A stretch of DNA of 48,382 nt from XYB1-FULL-44-23 sp964441445 (GTDB taxonomy: Bacteria; Patescibacteriota; Microgenomatia; CAZETR01; Amesbacteraceae). This document shows, one piece after another, positions 15,270-24,050 of the stretch. Numbering within the stretch: position 1 is the stretch's first letter; each line of letters starts with the position of its first letter. Under the pieces are notes generated by a model, which worked only from the letters and a program-made list of their open reading frames with translations, was not told where the DNA came from and made no database searches. The translations under genes and the position numbers were made by a program. The stretch lies in the NCBI GenBank assembly GCA_964441445.1, contig CAYTYO010000002.1, positions 1 through 48,382 on the forward strand, given 5' to 3'.

Positions 15270-16127
15270 GTTCCCCTCGATTATTTTGTCCAGTTTGTGC
15301 CAGCTCTTTCCAATTCTGTGATCCGTAACTCGGTTTTGCGGGTAGTTATAAGTGCGTATCTTTTCAGCCCGCATACTTCTTCCGATTGCTGACCTCTGGT
15401 CAGCCAATTTGGACAGTTTTTTCTCCTGCTCCAATTCCCACAATTGCGACCTTAAGAGTGCCAACGCAATCTTGCGATTTTGTTCCTGAGACCTTTCCTG
15501 CCGGGATTGCACCACCATTCCGGTTGGCTTATGGGTCAGTCTTACTGCCGTTGCCACTTTGTTTACATTTTGTCCCCCATGCCCGCCCCCACGGGTAAAC
15601 TCCCACACCAAATCATCCTCCCGGACCTCGACTTTATTTTCGGGTACTTCCGGCAACACTACTACTGACGCTGTTGATGTATGGATCCGTCCTGCCGCCT
15701 CAGTCTCCGGCACTCGCTGTACCCGATGCACACCGGTTTCCCATTTCAGTAGATCGTATGCCCCCTTACCGCTGATTTTTATTACCCCTTCATCCAGTTG
15801 CTCCACTTTCCAATTTCTAATGGTCGCAAAGCGCGTATACATCCGTGCCAAATCATCGGCCCAAATCTTCGCCTCGTCACCACCCACCCCCTGGCGTGTC
15901 TCCAGCATTAAACTTCGGAAACTCTCTGTCGGACCGTCAATCTCATCACTTGGTCCTCCACCTTCAATAGCCGCTTTAATATTGGCAATCTGACCCGCCA
16001 GTTTAGTTGTCTCTTCCTCTGCCATTTCCCGCATCCCGGCATCTTTCCCCAGATCCTCCACTTCGGCCAACTTAATCTCCAGCCTAGAAAGCTCCTCTTC
16101 CAAATATTTGACTGCCGTATCTGCCAT
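15150..16127 (-). CDS. prfA: Peptide chain release factor 1
   Basis: Recognises UAA/UAG and triggers peptide release on the ribosome. The RF1 type is shown by VQRVPETEAAGRIHTS with tripeptide PET (residues 140-142, the PxT anticodon mimic) and by the C-terminal RTYNYPQNRVTDHRIG. The catalytic GGQ is at 184-186 in an unusual context, GGHGGQNVNK. At 325 residues it is short, mainly because of a reduced N-terminal domain. The last about 28 residues are an Asn/Asp/Glu-rich tail encoded antisense to the EamA gene. Start directly abuts the rpmE stop. Confidence 0.96.
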   Translation of the reverse strand: MADTAVKYLEEELSRLEIKLAEVEDLGKDAGMREMAEEETTKLAGQIANIKAAIEGGGPSDEIDGPTESFRSLMLETRQGVGGDEAKIWADDLARMYTRFATIRNWKVEQLDEGVIKISGKGAYDLLKWETGVHRVQRVPETEAAGRIHTSTASVVVLPEVPENKVEVREDDLVWEFTRGGGHGGQNVNKVATAVRLTHKPTGMVVQSRQERSQEQNRKIALALLRSQLWELEQEKKLSKLADQRSAIGRSMRAEKIRTYNYPQNRVTDHRIGKSWHKLDKIIEGNLDDVFETLAAELGNSHAQGNYDATDNEGKSDNLFEPEVG

Positions 16128-16457
16128 CTAATCTACTTTGGATCGCACCCGATCAAACATCTCTTTCAGATTCTTCGGTTTGGCTGCCTCAGCTTCATCT
16201 TCCAGCTTTTTCTTCATAGCCTTACGCACCTTCTTTGACATCGACACCTGGCCGGAGGGAGTTGACGCCATTTTCTGGGTAAACCTCTCCACCCTACCCA
16301 TTGTGTCCACAAATCTCATTTCACCCGTAAAAAATGGGTGACACTTGGAACAAATTTCCACCACTATCTCAGGTTTTGTTGACCCCACCACAAAAGTATT
16401 CCCACAGGAACAAGTCACGGTCGCATCAAAATAATTAGGGTGGATAGCTGTCTTCAC
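16128..16457 (-). CDS. rpmE: Ribosomal protein bL31 with C-terminal extension
   Basis: A large-subunit ribosomal protein. The canonical beginning KTAIHPNYF follows a GTG at 16457, which is therefore the start; the in-frame codons further upstream lie in htrA. Zinc-type cysteines are present (CSCG and CSKC), followed by HPFFTGEMRFVDTMGRVERF, the family core. The protein is 109 residues; residues after about 72 form a Lys/Glu-rich extension not found in short bL31. It is 19 nt after htrA and immediately adjacent to prfA, the common rpmE-prfA order. Confidence 0.95.
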   Translation of the reverse strand: MKTAIHPNYFDATVTCSCGNTFVVGSTKPEIVVEICSKCHPFFTGEMRFVDTMGRVERFTQKMASTPSGQVSMSKKVRKAMKKKLEDEAEAAKPKNLKEMFDRVRSKVD

Positions 16458-16476
16458 GAAGCTTATTTTACCAAAT

Positions 16477-17670
16477 CTACTCCGCTTCTTCCAGAGTGAT
16501 TTGTATCTCCATAGTTTTGCCCTCCCTGTAAACCTCCGCCCGAACAGTTTCCCCCACTTTATGTGCCCCAATTTCGCGAGCTAGCATTCCTTCGTCATCC
16601 CCCGATATCTTCTTTCCGCCCAATTTAGTAATGATATCTCCCTGTTTCATCCCGGCCTTGTCCGCCGGCGAGCCGGCAATCACTTCCTGCACATACGCCC
16701 CGGGAACAATCTCCTCATACTGCAACGCCGTGTCCGGACTTATTAACCTGTAACGTACCCCCAACCATGGACGCGAAAACTGACCAGTTTTATTAAAATT
16801 ATCTATTGCCTCCTTAATTACATTTATCGGTATGGCAAACCCGATGTTCTGACCCTGAGTTGATACTGCTGTATTCACCCCAATCACCTGTCCGCTTGAG
16901 TTTATCAGCGGTCCGCCCGAATTCCCGGGATTTATCGCCGCGTCAGTTTGGATAACTCCGTCCAGTTGCTCCACCGCTCCCTGCAATGGGTTACCGGCAG
17001 CAATTCCTCTCCCCAGTCCTGAAACCACTCCTGTCGTCACTGTGTGCCGAAACTCACCCAAAGCTGTACCAATCGCCACTACAAATTGTCCTACTTTCAA
17101 TTTACTGGAATCACCGAGCTGCACCGGTTTTAAATCCGGATCATTGCTTGGTAAATCAATTTTTAAAATAGCCAGATCATTAACCGGATCCCGGTATATC
17201 TTTTGCACTTCGTATGTTTTGTCTTCATTAGTAATTACCTTGTATTTGGCCTGCGTATCATCAACCACATGCTTATTAGTTACTACCAGCCCATCATCAG
17301 TGATTACGAACCCGCTGCCGATATCTTCCTCGACTGTTTCCTCCTCCACTTTTCCGCCAACTTGTTGCCCAAAAAAATCAGACGGGCTAAAGCTACCCGG
17401 GCTTAACACTTTTTGCGTCGTTGAGATGTTAATGGTTACCACAGATGGACTTACCTTTTCTGCCACCTCAACCACCACCGACTCTTCGCTTACTACCTTA
17501 AGGTTATTTTCCCCCGAACTGCCTCCGTCACCTGTTCTGGGCCACCATTTATCCAAAATTTTGTACCCGAACAGTCTCTCTGAAATCGCTCCCCCGGTCA
17601 CCGCTCCTAAGACAACCAAAACCACTGCTCCGCCTGTTAGAACTTTTCTGATTGTGCCTTTACTCACCAT
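16477..17670 (-). CDS. HtrA/DegP-like serine protease
   Basis: An envelope quality-control protease of family S1C. An N-terminal membrane anchor (about 10-30) is followed by a low-complexity linker, the trypsin-like domain with His in VTNKHVV, Asp in DPVNDLAILK and the nucleophile Ser in GNSGGPL, then one PDZ domain (about 300-395, with KAGMKQGDIITKLGG). One PDZ rather than two matches DegS/HtrA-A forms. At 397 residues length is normal. It lies between ctp and rpmE in the long leftward run, pairing two envelope proteases. Confidence 0.95.
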   Translation of the reverse strand: MVSKGTIRKVLTGGAVVLVVLGAVTGGAISERLFGYKILDKWWPRTGDGGSSGENNLKVVSEESVVVEVAEKVSPSVVTINISTTQKVLSPGSFSPSDFFGQQVGGKVEEETVEEDIGSGFVITDDGLVVTNKHVVDDTQAKYKVITNEDKTYEVQKIYRDPVNDLAILKIDLPSNDPDLKPVQLGDSSKLKVGQFVVAIGTALGEFRHTVTTGVVSGLGRGIAAGNPLQGAVEQLDGVIQTDAAINPGNSGGPLINSSGQVIGVNTAVSTQGQNIGFAIPINVIKEAIDNFNKTGQFSRPWLGVRYRLISPDTALQYEEIVPGAYVQEVIAGSPADKAGMKQGDIITKLGGKKISGDDEGMLAREIGAHKVGETVRAEVYREGKTMEIQITLEEAE

Positions 17671-17718
17671 AACGAAAATAAATTAAATACCAAGACGTAT
17701 AAAAAATCAAATGTCTGA

Positions 17719-19008
17719 CTACTTTACCAATTCGACCGCCTTCATCAGCTGCGGGTCGTCCGTAATCTTAGCACTGTCGGTTGCGGTTCCCGCCTCAACA
17801 ATTATGTCCGGAGTAATGCCTTTCTTATCAATCCAGTCGCCTGATGGCCTTAGCCATTTAGCAATTGTGACATGAATTCCTGATCCGTCGGCAAAATCTT
17901 CCGGTTTCTGTACGCTCCCTTTCCCGAATGACTTTACCCCGACTATTTTTGCCCTGGCATGATCCTGCAATGCCCCGGCTAAAATTTCCGAAGCTGAAGC
18001 GCTCCCCTCGTTAACCAGCACAACCAACGGGGTGGTCATCAACCTTCCGTTCCTGTTTCCTACCTTATTTTCTTCCCGGGTCCCGTCCCCGTACTGTTGT
18101 GATACCACCACATTTTCCGGCTTCAAAAACTCTCCGGCCACATATACTGCCATATCAAGATATCCTCCGGGGTTATTTCTCAAATCCAAAATCAACCCCT
18201 TACAATCCTTACCTGTACTTGCACATTTTGCCGCAATTTCAGCTGCAATTGCTGACCATTCTTCCTTTGTCTTATCCCCAAATCGGCTTAACTTTACCCA
18301 GGCTGCACTATTTCCTTCGGGTCTGGATGGATCCGTCGGGATATACTCGACGGTCACACTCTTAACTACTATCGTATCCCGAACCAGCTCTACATCGAAC
18401 GTCTTATCCATTCCCTGTCGGTACATAGTCAGCAACACTTTTGTTCCGCGTACGCCCCTAATAAGTTTAACTGCTTCGGTTAAAGATATCCCGTCAGTTT
18501 GCCGATCAACATTATTCTTTTCATCTTTAATCCGTAAAATCAAATCACCCGACTTAACTCCCGCCCGAAAAGCCGGTGTTCCGTCCAAAGGTGACACCAC
18601 AGCCAGTTGTTTATCTACATACCCGAGCTGTATCCCCACTCCTTCAAACTCACCACCCAAATCCTCTTTGGCTTCTTTATTTTCCTGCGGGGGTAAATAC
18701 ATGGTGTACGGATCACCTATGGCAGCCACCATTCCGGAAATAGCTCCGTTGACCATCTTCTCCGTATCCAAATCTGATTTATCTACATACAACTGAGCCA
18801 CTGTATCCCAAACTTTCCAAAACATTGAAAAATCAGCGTCTTTTGCAGCGGCAGACATTGCAGGTTCTTTGTTAAAAACTACAGCCGGTTTCCAATTCGC
18901 AAAAGAAAACTTCAGTCTCTCCTGTCCGACAGCCATACCTGCCCAGGCCGAAAAAATCATCAATATACCAACTAGAAAAAAATTTCGAAACTTCATAAAA
19001 AAACTCAA
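17719..19008 (-). CDS. C-terminal processing peptidase (family S41)
   Basis: A membrane-anchored tail-specific protease acting outside the cytoplasmic membrane. Order: N-terminal hydrophobic anchor (about 7-28), helical region with AISGMVAAIGDPYTMYLPPQE, a PDZ domain (about 110-205), and the S41 core with Ser in NEGSASASEILAGAL and Lys in GVKSFGKGSVQ, the Ser/Lys dyad. DLRNNPGGYLDMAV is the usual substrate-binding strand. The 429-residue length is normal. It is 5 nt downstream of rpsR and followed by htrA. Confidence 0.96.
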   Translation of the reverse strand: MSFFMKFRNFFLVGILMIFSAWAGMAVGQERLKFSFANWKPAVVFNKEPAMSAAAKDADFSMFWKVWDTVAQLYVDKSDLDTEKMVNGAISGMVAAIGDPYTMYLPPQENKEAKEDLGGEFEGVGIQLGYVDKQLAVVSPLDGTPAFRAGVKSGDLILRIKDEKNNVDRQTDGISLTEAVKLIRGVRGTKVLLTMYRQGMDKTFDVELVRDTIVVKSVTVEYIPTDPSRPEGNSAAWVKLSRFGDKTKEEWSAIAAEIAAKCASTGKDCKGLILDLRNNPGGYLDMAVYVAGEFLKPENVVVSQQYGDGTREENKVGNRNGRLMTTPLVVLVNEGSASASEILAGALQDHARAKIVGVKSFGKGSVQKPEDFADGSGIHVTIAKWLRPSGDWIDKKGITPDIIVEAGTATDSAKITDDPQLMKAVELVK

Positions 19009-19013
19009 TCTGC

Positions 19014-19247
19014 TTACAACCCAGCCACAAATGGCAATAGCGCCAAATGTCTCGCCCTCTTAATCTCGACTGTCAATCCGCGTTGATGTTTAGCACACGT
19101 ACCGCTTCTGTCCCTACCGACAATTCTCCCCCGCTCACTTAAGAAACGGGACAAATTTGCCACTTCTTTAAAATCGGGCTCTATTTTCTCCTTGCAGAAG
19201 AAACAATTTTTAGGTACTTTAATTCGTCTTTTCTTTTGCATCATCAT
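19014..19247 (-). CDS. rpsR: Ribosomal protein bS18
   Basis: A small-subunit protein that binds 16S rRNA next to bS6. The conserved blocks are CFFCKEKIEPDFK, LSRFLSERGRIVGR and the C-terminal HQRGLTVEIKRARHLALLPF. A CxxC and a further Cys before KHQR suggest a zinc-binding form. At 77 residues it is typical. Three successive Met codons begin the frame and the true initiator among them is uncertain. It lies 4 nt after ssb in the classical rpsF-ssb-rpsR order. Confidence 0.97.
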   Translation of the reverse strand: MMMQKKRRIKVPKNCFFCKEKIEPDFKEVANLSRFLSERGRIVGRDRSGTCAKHQRGLTVEIKRARHLALLPFVAGL

Positions 19248-19251
19248 ATGA

Positions 19252-19791
19252 TTAAAACGGAATATCTTCCGCTACTTCAGCCGGCTGATTCTTTTTCGCC
19301 GTCTTCGATTTAACCGGTTTTTCTTCCGCTACCTGCTCTGTCGCAACTTGTGGCTCTTCTGCAACTGCAGTTGATTCTGCACTAGGAACTGAATGCACCT
19401 CATCTTCACCCGCCGGATATGCCGCTTCCATCTCTCCGCCCTCATCTCCCTGTCGTTTGGAATCAAGCACCAGCATATCTTCGATTACTATTTCTGTGGC
19501 TTGCCTAGCGGCTCCGTCCTGACCTGTCCATTGCCTGGTCTGCAACCGGCCTTCCACAAACACTCTGCGGCCTTTAAACAGCAACTGCGAACATAATTCC
19601 GCCAGCTTATTCCACGCAACTATGCGGTGAAATTCGGTTTCTTCTTTTTTATCTCCGCTGTCCGTTATCCACGTCCTATTTGTCGCCAAACCCATTGTAC
19701 AAACTGCCGTCCCCTGCGGGGTATACCGCAACTCGGGATCCCGGGTTAAATTCCCAATCAACATTACTTTATTCAGTGATCTTGTCGCCAT
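19252..19791 (-). CDS. ssb: Single-stranded DNA-binding protein
   Basis: Coats single-stranded DNA in replication, repair and recombination. The N-terminal OB fold (about 1-108) begins SLNKVMLIGNLTRDPELRYTPQGTAV and includes WNKLAELCSQLLFKGRRVFVEGRLQTRQW. A long disordered, Glu/Ala-rich linker follows, ending in the acidic tip EDIPF that docks partner proteins. At 179 residues the length is normal. It is placed between rpsF (4-nt gap) and rpsR (4-nt gap). Confidence 0.97.
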   Translation of the reverse strand: MATRSLNKVMLIGNLTRDPELRYTPQGTAVCTMGLATNRTWITDSGDKKEETEFHRIVAWNKLAELCSQLLFKGRRVFVEGRLQTRQWTGQDGAARQATEIVIEDMLVLDSKRQGDEGGEMEAAYPAGEDEVHSVPSAESTAVAEEPQVATEQVAEEKPVKSKTAKKNQPAEVAEDIPF

Positions 19792-19795
19792 GTGT

Positions 19796-20080
19796 TTAAA
19801 CTCTTACTAAAAGATGCCTCAATACGTCGTTATCAACGACTAACTTCTTTTCCAATTGTACCACTCCATCTCCAGGTATCTCAAGACTGACGCTTACATA
19901 TATTCCCTCTGCCGCCTTTTTAATCCGGTAGGCCAGTTGTTTCTTGCCCATATCCATGGTTTTATCCACCACCCCACCCAAAACTTTAATCAGCTTTTCG
20001 TATTTTTTGACCATTTCGTCTTTGCCATCGTCCTTAAGATCAGGGCGCAGCACCAATGTCAATTCATATTTCGGTTTCAT
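19796..20080 (-). CDS. rpsF: Ribosomal protein bS6
   Basis: A small-subunit ribosomal protein, partner of bS18. The family start is KYELTLVLRPDL and the later block KKQLAYRIKKAAEGIYVSVSLE is diagnostic. I take the ATG at 20080; the long upstream extension of the frame is Gly-rich, unlike the family, and overlaps the end of ychF. The protein is 94 residues, normal length. It sits 14 nt downstream of ychF. Confidence 0.95.
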   Translation of the reverse strand: MKPKYELTLVLRPDLKDDGKDEMVKKYEKLIKVLGGVVDKTMDMGKKQLAYRIKKAAEGIYVSVSLEIPGDGVVQLEKKLVVDNDVLRHLLVRV

Positions 20081-20094
20081 ATTCGCGTATTGTA

Positions 20095-21129
20095 TCAAAC
20101 CCCCACCTTGAATTCCACCACATCCCCTTCCTGCATTATATATTCCCGGCCTTCCTGTCTCACCTTCCCCAACTCTCTCGCCCTTGCCCACCCACCCACT
20201 TTCACAAACTCATCAAAAGCTACAGTCTCGGCCTTGATGAAGTTCTTTTCAAAATCAGTGTGGATTACCCCGGCCGCCGTCGAAGCCGTCATTCCTTTCT
20301 TAATGGTCCACGCCCTTACTTCAATTTCCCCGGCCGTCAGAAAGGACTGCAACCCCAAAATCTCATAGCCCTTTCTGATCAGTTTAGCCAACCCGCTCTC
20401 GCTTACCCCTGCCTGGATCAGGTACTCTATCTGGTCCGCTTCGGGTAATTCTGAAAGTTCAGCTTCCATCTTCGCGCATATCCTCACTTCGTCCCCGTCA
20501 CCGGTTAACTTATCTTCGTCGACGTTAAGCACCACGATTACCGGCTTGGAGGTCAGAAGGCTCATCTGCTTTACTGCATTTGTATCCTCATCATTAAAAA
20601 CCATCTCTGACACTTTCTTTCCGGCTTGAAGCCCGGCTTTAACCTTTTCCGCCAGCGCCAATCTGGTCTTATCCTTCCCGGAAAGAATTTTTTCCACAGT
20701 TTCCAAATCTGCTAGGATTAATTCCGTTTCTAATACTTCTCTGTCTGATTTTGGATCAAACGACCCCGCCCTGATCACGTTATCATCACCAAAATCACGT
20801 AGCACCATTGCGATGGCATCGACCTCACGGATGTGGGACAAAAATTTATTTCCCAATCCTTCACCAGAACTCGCCCCTTTCACCAGTCCCGCAATATCTA
20901 CGAACTTTACAGTCGCATGCACTTCAGGGGGTAAGTGCTCCATCTTTTCAGCCATCTTTACTACCTCCGCTAACATTGCCAACCGTTCATCCGGAACTCC
21001 CACCACTCCCACATTCGGCTCAATTGTCGCAAATGGGTAATTCGCGGCCAGTGCCGCCTGCTTCTTAAGCAAGGCGTTAAATAACGTTGATTTACCGACG
21101 TTCGGCAATCCCACTATCCCTATCTCCAT
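20095..21129 (-). CDS. ychF: Redox-regulated ATPase/GTPase YchF
   Basis: An OBG-family P-loop protein (YchF/OLA1), ribosome associated and preferring ATP in characterised members. The start is set by MEIGIVGLPNVGKSTLFNAL with the P-loop at about residues 7-14. FVDIAGLVKGASSGEGLGNKFLSHIREVDAI is the G3 and following region, and VLNVDEDKL stands in place of the NKxD motif as expected for this family. A coiled-coil insert is followed by a C-terminal TGS domain (about 260-342). The 344-residue length is slightly below the usual 363. It heads the ribosomal/ssb run. Confidence 0.96.
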   Translation of the reverse strand: MEIGIVGLPNVGKSTLFNALLKKQAALAANYPFATIEPNVGVVGVPDERLAMLAEVVKMAEKMEHLPPEVHATVKFVDIAGLVKGASSGEGLGNKFLSHIREVDAIAMVLRDFGDDNVIRAGSFDPKSDREVLETELILADLETVEKILSGKDKTRLALAEKVKAGLQAGKKVSEMVFNDEDTNAVKQMSLLTSKPVIVVLNVDEDKLTGDGDEVRICAKMEAELSELPEADQIEYLIQAGVSESGLAKLIRKGYEILGLQSFLTAGEIEVRAWTIKKGMTASTAAGVIHTDFEKNFIKAETVAFDEFVKVGGWARARELGKVRQEGREYIMQEGDVVEFKVGV

Positions 21130-21238
21130 AAAAACATCCCAACTTTTGGTCAAAAAGGGTTAAATGCCCCCCTAACGCAACTTGGCCTCCTTCATATACC
21201 GTTATTTTAACAATAAATCCTCATTAATTGTCCTTAGT

Positions 21239-21715
21239 TCACTTAGCACTCCACAAATTTGGCAATTTATTACTGTACAGGGCGGTTCCAAACCACGCCC
21301 AGTTTTGGATATAGTAGTTTTTCGCATCTTCCCAATAACTGGATCCTGTATCAAAATCCTCATAAAACTTAGCTAAAATCTTTTCCTTGTATATCAAATC
21401 TGCAGTCTCGGGAGAAGTTACAGAAAAATTAACCATGCTCATCGCGTACCCCAATACCGATTCATATTTCTCCCACGGCTCACCACTGTGCGTATATCCA
21501 ACTAGAACTTTTCCGTCATTTATCCACCTGTCCAGCAAAAACCTGCCGCTAAGATCCAATAACTCCTTCGCCCTCTGCTCAGAATTCCATTTATAATCCA
21601 AGGCCAAACGCCACATCGTCCTCACGGCATCATACGAGTAATCCGTCGACTCCAAACCCGGCTCTTCGGCACGACTAAATACTCCGTTTTCATCCATCTG
21701 TAACATGAGCATCAC
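21239..21715 (-). pseudogene. Truncated GH8 glycoside hydrolase (C-terminal part)
   Basis: The 158-residue frame looks like the C-terminal part of a glycoside hydrolase family 8 enzyme (endoglucanase/chitosanase type, about 350-400 residues when complete). DYSYDAVRTMWRLALDY and the closing YYIQNWAWFGTALY fit that family. The N-terminal half, with the general-acid glutamate and a signal peptide, is missing: upstream is only a 45-nt gap and then an unrelated gene. I therefore call it a 5'-truncated remnant. The assignment rests on motif memory, not a database search. Confidence 0.6.
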
Positions 21716-21760
21716 TCATTGTGTAACCTGAGTAACACGATTGAAGCTGATAAGTCAGAT

Positions 21761-23971
21761 CTATTTTCGCCAGTGTGCAGAAATATACTCGTTAGCCTCG
21801 CGCACATCCAACTCATGGGAGGCGTTTCCGGACCTGACATGAAACTCTGCCTTATAACCATCCGTGAGGTAAACCGGGATCACAAACTTTGGTACATCTA
21901 TAGTCAATACTGTTTTCCCTTTCACCTGAACAAATTCTGTGTTCAAATGTGGTCTTATCTCCTTACCTAAGTAGTTAACCATCACGTTGGTAAATGCCAG
22001 CTCATACTTATCGGGGTTTCTCTCGACCAAAGTCTCTAAATCCTTTTCGATGCCCACAATCTCTCCCTGGTCACTCACTCCTATTAATAATCTTCCCCCT
22101 TCCGAATTGGCAAAAGCCGCCACAGTCCTGGCTATTACTTTTTCCAGTACCTTATCTACCTGTTCAGTCCTGTAATTCCATCGCATGGATGCTTTAAACT
22201 CCAACCTGCTACTTTCTCCGCCAGCAATTTGCTCCTCTAATAGTTCTTCTGCGGATTTAGTCGCCGAAATAGGTAAATGCTCAATAAATTCATTTATGGT
22301 CCTGGCAATTTCCGACCTCCTGTATTGCAAAAACTGCCGGAAGTTGTCCACTTCCCACAATGCCCGGTCCTCAGGTATCAATTGCGATTTGAGGGTCTCC
22401 TGTCCCCGCTTCGAGATTATTTCCTTTTCAAAATATACACTCGGGGGGGTATCGGAAATCTTTCTATTGGTACTTCCGCCTAAGAAAACTAAGTTTGCAA
22501 TGTCGTTTATCTCCTTCTGGTCATATTTTGCCTTTGACAACAAGGCTTTCGGAAAAATGTGGTGGGCTTGAATTTTATGGCTCATTCCCAAATGAGAACT
22601 GGATAAAGCCAAACCTGTAAACCAATCTTTTGCACCCCTGGATTTAAAAACGGTATACAGCATGGAGAAAAATGGACTATTGGTAGTCTTGTTTACCAGA
22701 TCATCTGGTGTCACCTCAAACTTCTTAACGTGAGCCTCCAATATGTTAAGAAGATCATTAACGTCCGCATTCCTGAATAGTGACGCTAAGTCTGCATTTA
22801 GAATTGATTCAGAAGACCCCATACCATAGTGCCCGCGCATGTGTGCCAGATATAACCATCTTAAAAGCAGCCTCTCTTCGTCCAGGCTCAAATGGTAATT
22901 TTTAAGATGTGCAAATACCGCGATAGGAATAACCAAACTGGAAGCTGCCAAATCTTCCAGCTTCTCAATCGCAGCATTAGTTCGGACAAAATTAACCGCG
23001 AACCTCATCCCTTGTTTAGCTTTCTCCCACGCTTCCTGAAGCTGAACTACTTTATACTTTCCGATGGTATTAAATTTCGCTTGTTTAGTAGCAAAGACTG
23101 TCAGTGTTCTTACCGCCAACCAATCTGCTACATATTCACCGTCTTCTCCAAACTCTGCAGCAAATTCATCCAACTGGTTCATAAAGCCTTTCCACTTGCT
23201 GGATATTTGCGCGATAGCCAAATCAGATCCCCGCAGCTTTATGCCCAGAGAATTAACCCGGACAAAAATCTCGGTTACTTCCTCATATGACATGCTCTTT
23301 TCTAAAATTTGCATCACATACATATATTCGGTAATTTTTCTTACTCTCTGCAATCTGTCGGCATACTTATCCCACCGCGCATCATCAGAATTTATGCCTA
23401 ATGGTTTTAGCAAATCCCTATCCGGCATCTTAAAAATATCTGATACCGATACCCATGAAGGATTATTTTGTAGTGCTCGATAGCCAACCACAAAGGTCCT
23501 CTTCCTCAGTTCCTCCTGAATATCTATCTGGTTTGACTCACCGTTCTCATTTTCGTCCCCATCAGACATGGAATCGTTTTCATCGACTTCCATCACTTCA
23601 ATCGGTGGCCCGTCGGGGTGATCTAGGTTAAACATAATCTCAATCGGCCGCTTTCGCCTCCGTACCGTGATCGGCTGGCCTGTTAAAACTGCTGATAATG
23701 AAGTAATCCTTTGTTGCCCGTCCAGAAGCAACAACCTGCTTGATGAACTTGGAGTAGAGGTCGGTCTTGAAGCCAATTCTTTTGTCTCTACATCTTCGTC
23801 GGTCTCCCAAACCAATATGGTTCCGGAAGGGTAACCACGATACAATGAGTCCAACAAGTCTCTAACCCTGGTAGCCGGCCACACATATCGTCTTTGCATT
23901 TCCGGTAGTAACAATTCCCCCCTCTGAGTTTTGTCTACCAACTCCCTGACGGAAATATCAGTTTTAGCCAT
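21761..23971 (-). CDS. DUF262 / HNH / AlbA_2 fusion protein, candidate defence nuclease
   Basis: A 736-residue multidomain protein. Residues about 8-260 are a DUF262 (GmrS-like) domain with QRRYVW (26-31) and the nucleotide-binding motif LDGQQRITSL (83-92). An acidic linker lies at 128-155. Residues about 440-515 carry an HNH/DUF1524-type site with His470-His471 (AHHIFPK), Asn489-Asp490, Asn493 and Asn502 (GGSTNRKI). Residues about 586-720 form an AlbA_2/Schlafen-type domain (ESSRLEFKAS; AFANSEGGRLLIGVSDQG). GmrSD-type proteins restrict modified phage DNA; an immunity role here is inferred. TATAAT at 23988-23983 predicts a 5-nt leader. It is bordered by two gene remnants. Confidence 0.82.
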   Translation of the reverse strand: MAKTDISVRELVDKTQRGELLLPEMQRRYVWPATRVRDLLDSLYRGYPSGTILVWETDEDVETKELASRPTSTPSSSSRLLLLDGQQRITSLSAVLTGQPITVRRRKRPIEIMFNLDHPDGPPIEVMEVDENDSMSDGDENENGESNQIDIQEELRKRTFVVGYRALQNNPSWVSVSDIFKMPDRDLLKPLGINSDDARWDKYADRLQRVRKITEYMYVMQILEKSMSYEEVTEIFVRVNSLGIKLRGSDLAIAQISSKWKGFMNQLDEFAAEFGEDGEYVADWLAVRTLTVFATKQAKFNTIGKYKVVQLQEAWEKAKQGMRFAVNFVRTNAAIEKLEDLAASSLVIPIAVFAHLKNYHLSLDEERLLLRWLYLAHMRGHYGMGSSESILNADLASLFRNADVNDLLNILEAHVKKFEVTPDDLVNKTTNSPFFSMLYTVFKSRGAKDWFTGLALSSSHLGMSHKIQAHHIFPKALLSKAKYDQKEINDIANLVFLGGSTNRKISDTPPSVYFEKEIISKRGQETLKSQLIPEDRALWEVDNFRQFLQYRRSEIARTINEFIEHLPISATKSAEELLEEQIAGGESSRLEFKASMRWNYRTEQVDKVLEKVIARTVAAFANSEGGRLLIGVSDQGEIVGIEKDLETLVERNPDKYELAFTNVMVNYLGKEIRPHLNTEFVQVKGKTVLTIDVPKFVIPVYLTDGYKAEFHVRSGNASHELDVREANEYISAHWRK

Positions 23972-24050
23972 TTATAATCGGAATTATATACCCTCTTGAG
24001 GCCAAAAACCGCCAAATCCCAGAGCGCCCTCAACTCCCAAGCCCGCTTGA

